Source: CAYVVD01 sp964454975 (lineage in GTDB: Bacteria > Bacteroidota > Ignavibacteria > Kapaibacteriales > UBA2268). From it: DNA of 64,000 bases. Shown here piece by piece: positions 37,218 through 45,511 of the stretch. The position numbers and the translations under genes were made by a program. The notes below the pieces were generated by a model. That model was not told where the DNA came from. It made no database searches and worked only from the letters and a program-made list of their open reading frames with translations. The DNA lies in NCBI GenBank assembly GCA_964454975.1, contig CAYVVD010000015.1:1-64000 (forward strand), in the 5' to 3' direction. The stretch's first letter is position 1. Each line of letters begins with the position of its first letter.

Positions 37218-38285
37218 ATGCATTTAAGAATTGCCGCAATGATTTTTGCAACTTTAATAATGCTTTCAGGAATTGCTCATGCAGAAGACAGGTCTAAAAT
37301 TACTGTTGTAGGAAAATCAAGCGAAGCTGATTTGAGAAAAAACCTGCCTTCGGACGCAACGTTAACCAAAAAAGGGACAGACAGCAAAACAGGCCTTACA
37401 ACCTGGGAAATAACCGGCGCAAAAGCAAGTGATGTTTCAAAAATTCATCGTACAAAAGGAATCAACTCAGCTATAGATCATGGCGAAGAGGAATTCACCA
37501 CACAACAGCTAAGGGATCTTGCTGCAGTGGGCGAAGCTATTCTTGCACTTGCTGCCCATGATGGCTGGCGCTATACCGGTTCAAAGTGGGAAAAATCAAG
37601 GGGAGGTACCTTTGCACCCAACCCAAGACCCAAAGACAAAAAAGTGGAAATGTGCTGGGTATGTAACGACTGTGGTTCCCCACCTAACTACCCGCCTTAC
37701 CCCGGCCCTGAAAAAAATCTCTGTAAAAAAGACCCGGGTTGGGACGATGCATGGAACGATTATCAGAAAAAAGCGGCTCTCGAAGCGGCATTGCAAATTG
37801 CTGTTGAAAAGCTTGGCAAGTGGTATAACTTTAAGAGTGCTGCAAAGCTTGTAAAAGATATTGGGAAAGCGGCTTCACTGCTAATTCCCATACCGGGAAG
37901 TTCATTTGCTGTTGGAACACTCATATTTGTAGCTGAGATGGTAGCAGAAGGTGTTATGGATGCTCTGATGGACAGCTTCCTTGAATCAATTGGCTTCCCG
38001 GATGGGATCAACTCATTGGCTGCTGCCAAATTCGCACTTGACAAAGCGACAAAAGCCAATCAGGAGGCATACAAAAAATGGGACGCCATGCGCAAGGCTT
38101 ACATAGATTGCATTAACAAGAATCAGAAGGCAGGTACACTCGCCAAAGACAAAGAAGAAGCCGATGCCAGCAAACAGGCTATCCAGGATTGGCTGAACGG
38201 TGTCGACAAATACCTTGACGATTACGAAAAGTGGGAAAAATGCTACTATGCACCGGATCGATGCAAGTGGGTTCAGTGTAAATAG
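37218..38285 (+). CDS. Exported protein with CxxCxxC motif and internal hydrophobic segment, unknown function
   Basis: A 355-residue protein with a signal peptide (ending SGIAHA, residues 1-22). A mixed alpha/beta N-terminal part reaches about residue 130, a proline-rich link contains CWVCNDC at 146-152, and a helical C-terminal half includes a strongly hydrophobic stretch at about 218-250 (LLIPIPGSSFAVGTLIFVAE) that could insert into or cross a membrane. The end is charged, with two further cysteines near the C-terminus. I recognise no family. It is 30 bp downstream of the coiled-coil gene and ends at a terminator. The hydrophobic hairpin within a soluble helical protein is reminiscent of pore-forming proteins, but that is speculation. 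Confidence 0.75.
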   Translation: MHLRIAAMIFATLIMLSGIAHAEDRSKITVVGKSSEADLRKNLPSDATLTKKGTDSKTGLTTWEITGAKASDVSKIHRTKGINSAIDHGEEEFTTQQLRDLAAVGEAILALAAHDGWRYTGSKWEKSRGGTFAPNPRPKDKKVEMCWVCNDCGSPPNYPPYPGPEKNLCKKDPGWDDAWNDYQKKAALEAALQIAVEKLGKWYNFKSAAKLVKDIGKAASLLIPIPGSSFAVGTLIFVAEMVAEGVMDALMDSFLESIGFPDGINSLAAAKFALDKATKANQEAYKKWDAMRKAYIDCINKNQKAGTLAKDKEEADASKQAIQDWLNGVDKYLDDYEKWEKCYYAPDRCKWVQCK

Positions 38286-38312
38286 CTGAAAAGTTTCATA
38301 ATTATAAAAGCC

Positions 38313-38340
38313 GGCCCTGCAATTTGCGGGGCCTGTTTTT
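38313..38340 (+). terminator. Intrinsic terminator after the CxxCxxC protein
   Basis: GGCCCTGCAA pairs with TTTGCGGGGCC, followed by TGTTTTTG, 28 bp after the stop. Confidence 0.85.
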
Positions 38341-38412
38341 GTTTCTGATACGCATCTATTAATCGCCTCTACGGAATCTTTCACTCTAATAATCAATATA
38401 TTTGAGGATTAG

Positions 38413-38655
38413 ATGAACAAGATATTTCTACTTGCAATCCTGCTTTATGTTACTGGTACTAGCGTAGTTGGTTCTCCTTCCTTCCCTACAACAGGCGGCG
38501 CTTATGACGAAACACATAACCGGGGTTCGGATGGTTTTATCACGATAATAGATTTACCTTTGATAATCCCATCTTTTACGGAGTGGGCTGCTATTTTGCT
38601 CCGAGCGTTAATTGTTTCAGGCGGAGTGTGGTATGTAATCAGGCGCTTTGTTTAA
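38413..38655 (+). CDS. Small exported protein with IPTL-CTERM-like tail
   Basis: An 80-residue protein: signal peptide (1-20), a short polar middle of about 25 residues, then IPSFTEW at residues 52-58, a hydrophobic helix, and the basic end RRFV. This tail matches the pattern of IPTL-CTERM exosortase substrates (IPTLSEW, helix, RR). The mature middle is tiny, so it may be a mini-substrate, a structural peptide or a decayed remnant. It is preceded by a terminator and followed by a hairpin and terminator, so it is probably its own unit. Confidence 0.65.
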   Translation: MNKIFLLAILLYVTGTSVVGSPSFPTTGGAYDETHNRGSDGFITIIDLPLIIPSFTEWAAILLRALIVSGGVWYVIRRFV

Positions 38656-38673
38656 ATAATAATTCTGGAATAT

Positions 38674-38697
38674 AGAGACGCAAAATCGTGCGTCTCT
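38674..38697. repeat. Hairpin repeat AGAGACGCA...TGCGTCTCT
   Basis: A perfect 9-bp stem with a 6-nt loop after the IPTL-like gene. Same general form as the hairpin at 11199. Confidence 0.8.
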
Positions 38698-38701
38698 ACC
38701 G

Positions 38702-38733
38702 AAAACAATAGTTTTTCAGGCTATTGTTTTTTT
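38702..38733 (+). terminator. Intrinsic terminator after the IPTL-like gene
   Basis: AAAACAATAG and CTATTGTTTT pair around a 9-nt loop, with further T residues. The following 180 bp up to aconitase show nothing recognisable. Confidence 0.75.
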
Positions 38734-38909
38734 GAATCGCCTGGGATGTTTGATTATAACGGATGCTTCGCTCCATCGCCATTGGACGGGACACAACGCT
38801 TAGTATGACTTTTGGAAAATTGCACAAAAGCACATCAATATCCCTTCCTCTGTCTCGTGATTTTTTAGTAAGTTGAATTGCTAAAATTGAACTAATCTAA
38901 GGTGGCGAC

Positions 38910-41160
38910 ATGATTTTTGACCTCGACATGATTAAAAAAGTCTATTCCGAGTTTGCTGGTAAAGTTGACAAAGCCAAACAAGTTGCAGGCAAGCCGTTTA
39001 CGCTTGCCGAGAAGATTCTATATGCTCATCTATGGTATGATGTTTCTAAGGAATTTATTCGTGCAAAAGATTATGTAAATTTTGCACTTGACCGCGTTGC
39101 AATGCAGGACGCAACAGCGCAGATGGCTCTGTTACAGTTCATGATGGCCGGCAAACCGCGAACTGCAGTTCCTTCTACAGTGCACTGCGACCACCTTATT
39201 CTTGCCAAAGTCGGCGCATACAAGGATATGCAGGATTCACTGAACATGAACAACGAAGTCTTCAGCTTTCTCGAATCAGTATCAAATAAATATGGCATCG
39301 GTTTCTGGAAGCCGGGTGCAGGAATTATTCACCAGGTGATATTGGAGAACTATGCATTCCCAGGCGGAATGATGATTGGAACCGACTCGCATACTGTTAA
39401 TGCAGGCGGCCTTGGAATGCTGGCTATAGGAGTTGGCGGCGCTGATGCCGTTGATGTAATGGCAGGCATGCCCTGGGAATTACGCTGGCCTAAGCTTATC
39501 GGTGTTAAGCTTACAGGCAGGATGAACGGCTGGACCGCTGCAAAGGATGTTATTCTTAAGGTGGCCGGTATTCTCACTGTTAAAGGAGGCACCGGAGCTA
39601 TAGTAGAATACTTTGGCCCGGGCGCAGAATCCATCTCCTGCACTGGCAAGGGTACGATATGCAATATGGGCGCTGAAATTGGAGCCACTACATCAACTTT
39701 CGGTTATGACCGGAAAATGTACGACTACCTTGCCGCTACCGGCAGAAAAGAAGTAGCAGACCTGGCAAACGAGCTTTCAGATTATCTGAAAGCTGACCCT
39801 GAAGTATGGGAAAACCCTGAAAATTACTTCGATGAAGTGATTGAAATAAACCTTTCTGAGCTGGAACCGCATGTAAACGGGCCGTTCACTCCCGACCTGG
39901 CAACGCCTATTTCCGAGTTTGCCGACAAAGTAAAAGCAAATAACTGGCCCGAAAAACTGGAAGTTGGGCTTATCGGTTCATGCACAAACTCCTCCTACGA
40001 GGATATTTCCCGAGCGGCATCTGTTGCTCAGCAGGCAATTGACAAGAATCTGAAAGTAAAATCCGAGTACACTATCACACCCGGCTCTGAGCAGGTGCGC
40101 TATACAATTGACAGGGATGGTTTTATAAAAGTATTTGAGAATATCGGCGGCGTAGTGCTTGCAAATGCCTGCGGGCCATGCATAGGCCAGTGGGCGAGGC
40201 ATGGCGCTGACAAGAAGGAGAAAAACTCCATCATTACTTCCTTCAACAGGAATTTTGCCAAGCGCAACGATGGCAATCCTAATACACATGGATTCGTAGC
40301 TTCGCCCGAGCTTGTTACTGCAATGGCAATTTCCGGCTCTATGCTCTTCAACCCTTTGAAGGACAAGCTCATAAACGAAAACGGTGAAGAAGTGATGCTC
40401 GAAGAACCGCATGGCGAGGAACTTCCTTCTGCAGGATTTGACGTGGGAGACCCAGGCTTCCTCGCTCCCGNNNNNNNNNNAAGTCGTAGTAAAATCCGAT
40501 TCAGAAAGGCTGCAACTACTCACACCTTTTGAACCCTGGGACGGTAATGATTTTACAGGCTTGAAGCTGCTAATCAAAGCTAAGGGAAAATGCACCACCG
40601 ACCACATTTCAATGGCTGGCCCGTGGTTACGATACAGGGGGCATCTTGACAATATCTCAAACAATATGCTTACAGGCGCAATAAATTTTGCTAACGACAA
40701 GGCAGATTCAGTAAAAAATCAGCTTACAGGTGAATATGGCTCTGTGCCTGAAGTGCAGCGACACTATAAGGCAGAGGGAATTGGCACTGTTGTAGTAGGC
40801 GATGAAAACTACGGAGAGGGTTCATCACGCGAGCACGCCGCAATGGAGCCGCGCTACCTCGGTGTTAAGGCGGTAATTGTGCGTTCATTTGCACGCATCC
40901 ACGAAACAAACCTGAAAAAGCAGGGTATGCTTGCATGCACATTTGCCGACACGGCTGATTACGACAAGGTGCTGGAAGACGACACGATTGAAATTCACGG
41001 ACTGAAAGAATTTGCCCCTGACAGGCAGTTGACGATGATACTCCACCATGCAGACAGAAGCAGCGACGAAGTAAAAATGAACCACAGCTACAACGAGACA
41101 CAAATCTCCTGGTTCAGGGCTGGCTCCGCGCTCAACCTGATTAGGGCAATGAATAAGTAG
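38910..41160 (+). CDS. Aconitate hydratase, mitochondrial-type (contains an assembly gap)
   Basis: Isomerises citrate to isocitrate in the TCA cycle using a 4Fe-4S cluster. About 750 residues. Seen in order: STVHCDHL, GTDSHTVNAGGLG, cluster cysteines in GSCTNSS and ANACGPCIGQW, NRNFAKRNDGNPNT, KGKCTTDHISMAGPW and GDENYGEGSSREHAAMEPR. These match the mitochondrial-type aconitase family rather than AcnB. Ten N at 40471-40480 hide the linker between the large and the swivel domain. The downstream frame (VVVKSDSERLQLLTPF) requires the true gap to be a multiple of three bases, zero included, so the gene is most likely intact. It is alone on its strand and ends 282 bp before cas13b. Confidence 0.93.
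40471..40480. other. Assembly gap (10 N) in aconitase
   Basis: The flanks do not overlap, unlike the gap at 7112, so real bases may be missing. As written, the frame shifts across the Ns; the family sequence on both sides shows this is artificial. Confidence 0.9.
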
Positions 41161-41170
41161 AGAAATGTTT

Positions 41171-41206
41171 GTGTGTCACACTGAGCGGAGTCCGGGTGTG
41201 ACACAC
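41171..41206. repeat. Hairpin repeat GTGTGTCACAC...GTGTGACACAC
   Basis: A perfect 11-bp stem around a 14-nt loop, 10 bp after the aconitase stop. It has the ACTGAGCGGAGTC core seen in dispersed repeats of this bacterial group. No T-run; it may still end the aconitase transcript. Confidence 0.8.
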
Positions 41207-41414
41207 AGCCAATTTACAACCTGCTTGGCACAATGCTGTGCATAGTCAAAACATCCATCCAGTCATTCTGACCCCGCCTTTGGCGGGCAAGATTCCGGTA
41301 GCAGCACTGCAAATCCTGTATTAAGTAAACTGGGGCTTGTTTTGATGTTAGGTAATAAAGTATCATTAATCCAACTCTTTTGGTTCTGCACTTTTATTTA
41401 AGAGAATTATTCGA

Positions 41415-41420
41415 TATAAT
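41415..41420 (+). promoter_or_regulatory. Possible -10 box for cas13b
   Basis: TATAAT lies 22 bp before the cas13b ATG. No good -35 stands at the right distance, so this is only a candidate. Confidence 0.25.
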
Positions 41421-41442
41421 TGCTACATCTACAAATTTATGA

Positions 41443-44400
41443 ATGATAAAAATGGATGATAACCAATATTACATCTTTGCTGCTTATTTGAATATGGCAA
41501 TGCACAATGCATTTATCATTGTAAGGCATATTTCACAAAAACTAAATGTTGAACCTCCAAACCTGGAATCATCGTTGCCAGAAGCTGAAGTCTTAAAAAT
41601 CCTAAAATCCGAAAATTCCGAAAATTTGGTAAAAATTTCAAAGTTGCAGGAACTTTTCGAAAAGCATTGTCCCTTTCTGATTGATATGACAGATTATAAA
41701 AAAAATAAGGATCCAAAATTTGACGGGAATGTTTCATCCTTATATTATGAAAAATTAACGAGAATTTTCGAACAGTTGGAAAAATACCGTAACTACTATA
41801 CACATACGAAACATAAGGAAATCAAGCAAAATATTGACCTGATAAAAGACCTGGAAATCACTTTTGATTTTGCTGTAAACGAAGTGAAAAAGCGATTCTC
41901 TCATAAAGTCAATACCGTTGAACATTTAAGAAGAAAGGACAACCGTGGTCGAAAAAAAAAGGATTTTATTTATAGTTTCTTAGATAAATCGGGGGAGAAA
42001 ATTACTGATAAGGGACTTGAGTTTTTAATTTGCCTTTTTCTTAGAAAGGAATATGCCTACTTATTTCTAAGAAAATTTCGTGGGTTCAAGTGTAGCGAAA
42101 CACTCTCTGAGCAAGCAACATTGGAGGCTTATACAATACGAAGGGTTCTTGTGCCAAATGAAAGAATCGAAACGAAACATGATAGTTTTACTTTATCGCT
42201 TGATATGCTTAATGAACTGGCAAAATGCCCTGCGCCTCTTTTCAGTCATTTATGTGAAAAAGACCGGGAAATTTTTAGAATTTGCGCTAAGAGCGACCGC
42301 GATGATAAAAATATTAAGGACACAAAAATAAGCGACAACGGTGAATCGCTTCTTAAAAGAAAATCAGACCGCTTTCCATTTTTTGCACTTTGTTATCTTG
42401 ATTTTACCGAAGCTTTTGAGAAATTACGTTTTCATATTGATTTAGGTGTGTACAAGTTTAGATTCTATGAAAAAGTTACTGTAAATGGCGAAAAAAATCT
42501 CAGAGTAATCAGCAAGAACCTGAGAGGTTTTGGCAGGCTTAAAGAGATTATCGATGAAAGGAAAAAAGTATGGAAGGACATTGTCAGAAATAAATCGGCT
42601 TTTGAAATTGACGATACGAATACGGAGCCTTATGTAAGCGATACTTACCCGCATTATCACTTTGTAAATAATTCGATTGGGCTTAAATCTTGTGAAGGAG
42701 AAGGGTTGTTCCTGCCTGATTTGAATGGTAAAGAAACTTCGCTTAAGGCACCGGATTTTATATTAAGCGTTTATGAACTGCCGGCTTTGATTTTTTATTG
42801 CTATCTGAGAAATACTTTGCACGGCAAGAAAAGCAAATCTCCCGAAGAAATTATCATGGAGTACCGAGATACATTACTTCTCGATTTCAAAGAAAGAATT
42901 TCCAAGTTTTTCAAAGATATTTCTGATGGAAAACTCAGGCCAATAAATAAAACAGGGGGTAAAGAAAAAAGAGATTTACTCAAGGCTCAGCTACAGGAGG
43001 AATATTCCCTGAAATTAAATGCGATTCCCCGGCAAATCCGTGATTATCTGCTTGGAATTGAACGCCTGAACTTTGATAAGTACGCTCAAAATAAACTCGA
43101 TTCTCTGATTGATGAAACAAAAAAGCTGAAACTATCATTTATAAAGAAAATAGAAAGATTGAGCGACAAGGGGAATAAACCCGGTAAAAAAGGTTATGTG
43201 GAAATAAAATCAGGTGTCCTTGCGGATTTCCTCGCAAAAGACATGCTATATTTCCAACCTGCGGCTGAAAGCGAAGATGGTGGCAAAGTCACTTCACTGA
43301 ACTATCAGGTCTTGCAGGCAGCGCTTGCTCAATTTGCTGCAAATCGCTCAGAACTACGGGGAATTTTTAAGAATTGCGGCTTAATCCAATCTGAGTATCC
43401 TCACCCCTTTCTTCTTGAAATAAGCGACACCTCAAAAACAAATTACAAAGATTTCTACAGCATGTATTTAGATGCAAGGCTCGCTTACCTGGAGAAATGT
43501 AGAGAATCTAAATCATATAATGAATATTCGTTTCTGAAACCCGGCAGGTCAAAATGGAAAGAAAAAAACGGTGAATACTATAAGGCGCTAATTGAAAGCT
43601 ATTTTGAAACACCTCTTAATCTGCCTCGTGGTTTATTCCACAAACCTCTTCTGAAATTATTTGAAGAGAACAATAATTCTTTCAAAGGTTTTCATTGGAG
43701 AATTTCCAAACAAACCAGCAGAATCAATACCTCGTTCCTGATTCAGAAATACTTTGAAATCGTCCTTGAGGATTCAAATCAAAAGTTTTACGATTTTAAT
43801 CGTACATACCAGTTTATAAATAAGCTTTTCGACAATAGGAACGATAATGAAAAATCTAAATCTTTGCATGAATTGTATTATTCTACTGAAGAAATTATAA
43901 GTGAAATAACACAAATAAAGGCAAAAATCCGGGAAAAACCGGCTCATGACAGTGATGGAGGCAATCCACGTGAAAAATTCAAAAGAATGTTTAATAAGTT
44001 CACACAAAATGAAAAAATAATAAGGCTTTACAAAGTTCAAGATATACTGATGTTTTTGACCGGGAAGGAACTTTTGAAAATCAATTTCCCCGATGGGTTG
44101 CAGGGTATTGAAAATGTAAAATTGAAGGATCTCAAATTCAAATCAGAAGGAGAGAAAAATGTCCTAAACCAAGAAGTAAATTATCAGTTTAAACATTACG
44201 GCAAAACGTTTACTGCCACTATAAAGTTAAAAAAATTCGGCGATTTTATCTGGCTGCTTCACGACAGACGAATTAAAGAAATGGTAAAGTGGGTGATTAA
44301 GCAAAAGATAGAGATAACATTGGAGGAACTTAAGAACGAACTGGATAATTACGAAAGGTACAGAGTAAAAGCATTTGAAATCATCCATGATTTTGAAAAA

Positions 44401-44688
44401 GCTGTTTTCAAAAGGGCTGAGAGTGCTCTTAAATGGAAAGAGACCGGCTACATTGCCTTTGATGAATTTATTAAAACTTCTATAAGACTCTTACCAAAAT
44501 TTCAAAAATCCTTAGAACGTATCAAAACGATAAGGGATAATTTTGCTCACAACAAATACCCGGATGAACCAAAGGATATTTTAAGCAAAGAAGAACTGCC
44601 TGAAATATCCGAAATTGCTAAATCAATATATTCAATACTTGATGAAGATGTGGAGTCATTTAAAAAAAAATTAGGTATTGAGGGATAA
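41443..44688 (+). CDS. cas13b: Cas13b, type VI-B CRISPR RNA-guided RNase
   Basis: A 1081-residue effector that would bind crRNA and cleave RNA through two HEPN domains. The HEPN motifs RxxxxH are RNYYTH at residues 116-121 and RDNFAH at 1031-1036. One near each end of the protein is the Cas13b arrangement, unlike Cas13a, c and d, whose first motif lies deeper in the sequence. The N-terminal FAAYLNMAMHNAFIIVRHI helix and the lysine-rich middle fit the family. At 1081 residues it is slightly shorter than most Cas13b proteins (about 1100-1230). The start MIKMDD is chosen as the first ATG; the second, three codons on, is equally possible. The array lies 76 bp downstream in the same direction. No csx27, csx28, cas1 or cas2 is adjacent. 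The gene is clearly more A/T-rich than its neighbours, which suggests horizontal acquisition. Confidence 0.95.
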   Translation: MIKMDDNQYYIFAAYLNMAMHNAFIIVRHISQKLNVEPPNLESSLPEAEVLKILKSENSENLVKISKLQELFEKHCPFLIDMTDYKKNKDPKFDGNVSSLYYEKLTRIFEQLEKYRNYYTHTKHKEIKQNIDLIKDLEITFDFAVNEVKKRFSHKVNTVEHLRRKDNRGRKKKDFIYSFLDKSGEKITDKGLEFLICLFLRKEYAYLFLRKFRGFKCSETLSEQATLEAYTIRRVLVPNERIETKHDSFTLSLDMLNELAKCPAPLFSHLCEKDREIFRICAKSDRDDKNIKDTKISDNGESLLKRKSDRFPFFALCYLDFTEAFEKLRFHIDLGVYKFRFYEKVTVNGEKNLRVISKNLRGFGRLKEIIDERKKVWKDIVRNKSAFEIDDTNTEPYVSDTYPHYHFVNNSIGLKSCEGEGLFLPDLNGKETSLKAPDFILSVYELPALIFYCYLRNTLHGKKSKSPEEIIMEYRDTLLLDFKERISKFFKDISDGKLRPINKTGGKEKRDLLKAQLQEEYSLKLNAIPRQIRDYLLGIERLNFDKYAQNKLDSLIDETKKLKLSFIKKIERLSDKGNKPGKKGYVEIKSGVLADFLAKDMLYFQPAAESEDGGKVTSLNYQVLQAALAQFAANRSELRGIFKNCGLIQSEYPHPFLLEISDTSKTNYKDFYSMYLDARLAYLEKCRESKSYNEYSFLKPGRSKWKEKNGEYYKALIESYFETPLNLPRGLFHKPLLKLFEENNNSFKGFHWRISKQTSRINTSFLIQKYFEIVLEDSNQKFYDFNRTYQFINKLFDNRNDNEKSKSLHELYYSTEEIISEITQIKAKIREKPAHDSDGGNPREKFKRMFNKFTQNEKIIRLYKVQDILMFLTGKELLKINFPDGLQGIENVKLKDLKFKSEGEKNVLNQEVNYQFKHYGKTFTATIKLKKFGDFIWLLHDRRIKEMVKWVIKQKIEITLEELKNELDNYERYRVKAFEIIHDFEKAVFKRAESALKWKETGYIAFDEFIKTSIRLLPKFQKSLERIKTIRDNFAHNKYPDEPKDILSKEELPEISEIAKSIYSILDEDVESFKKKLGIEG

Positions 44689-44739
44689 ACTACTCATTAA
44701 AATCCATTTTATTTTTAATAAATACACCCAATAATCAGG

Positions 44740-44764
44740 CTATATCTTAGTCTTGAAGATATAG
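44740..44764 (+). promoter_or_regulatory. Leader inverted repeat abutting the first CRISPR repeat
   Basis: CTATATCTT, a 7-nt loop (AGTCTTG) and AAGATATAG form a perfect 9-bp hairpin whose last base is immediately before repeat 1. After one G-G mismatch, CAG (44736-44738) can also pair with CTG inside the repeat (44766-44768). No T-run follows, so it is not a standard terminator. Confidence 0.8.
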
Positions 44765-45328
44765 GCTGTGGAAACATCAATTTTGTGGTGTATTTACAGC
44801 GCGTATGAGACGCCTTGCCAATCAATCTTGGCTGTGGAAACATCAATTTTGTGGTGTATTTACAGCCTAACCCTTGCCAGTCTCTCTTAAATAAGCTGTG
44901 GAAACATCAATTTTGTGGTGTATTTACAGCCATGTTCTACATGCGGATTTTTAAACAATGCGCTGTGGAAACATCAATTTTGTGGTGTATTTACAGCCTA
45001 TAGTGAATTGTTTAGAATTATCATAACGCTGTGGAAACATCAATTTTGTGGTGTATTTACAGCTACGATTTAGTGAATGTGTCGTTACTTACGCTGTGGA
45101 AACATCAATTTTGTGGTGTATTTACAGCTTGTGATTTCTCCGTTGTGAATAGTGAAGGGCTGTGGAAACATCAATTTTGTGGTGTATTTACAGCAGTGTA
45201 AAAATGTTTAGGTGTTTAATATCAAGGCTGTGGAAACATCAATTTTGTGGTGTATTTACAGCTTGTGATTTCTCCGTTGTGAATAGTGAAGGGCTGTGGA
45301 AACATCAATTTTGTGGTGTATTTACAGC
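44765..45328 (+). CRISPR. Type VI-B CRISPR array, 9 repeats and 8 spacers
   Basis: Nine identical 36-bp repeats start at 44765, 44831, 44895, 44962, 45028, 45093, 45159, 45227 and 45293. Spacers are 30, 28, 31, 30, 29, 30, 32 and 30 bp. The repeat begins GCTGT and ends ACAGC, which pair as a 5-bp closing stem; inside, CATCA (positions 11-15) pairs with TGGTG (22-26) around the loop ATTTTG. Size, poly-T loop and stems are those of Cas13b repeats in the same orientation as the gene, so the precursor is read rightward and each crRNA should be spacer followed by repeat. Spacers 6 (45129-45158) and 8 (45263-45292) are identical. No repeat is degenerate, including the terminal one. Confidence 0.97.
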
Positions 45329-45511
45329 CGAGAGAGGGGTGTGTCATTATAGAGGAATGGCTATACCACAATACGCTCCTACTCAGTAGAATTGCTACTT
45401 GTGTTATATTAGCAGAAGTACCAAAATGAAAATATCTTTAATTGCAGTTGATAGTGATAATATTAAAACAGATGAGAGTTCTCGAATGATTACAAATTAA
45501 AGGAAATCCCC

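Noticed and set aside
44815..45389. Open frames across the CRISPR array, with a repeated WKHQFCGVFTA-like peptide
   Set aside because: The 36-bp repeat is a multiple of three, so frames stay open by chance; the peptide is just the translated repeat.
45426..45500. 24-codon frame MKISLIAVDSDNIKT between array and cupin gene
   Set aside because: Its start recalls radical-SAM/cobalamin-binding proteins, but it stops at once and no downstream remnant is visible. It could be the stub of a lost gene; evidence is too thin for a feature.
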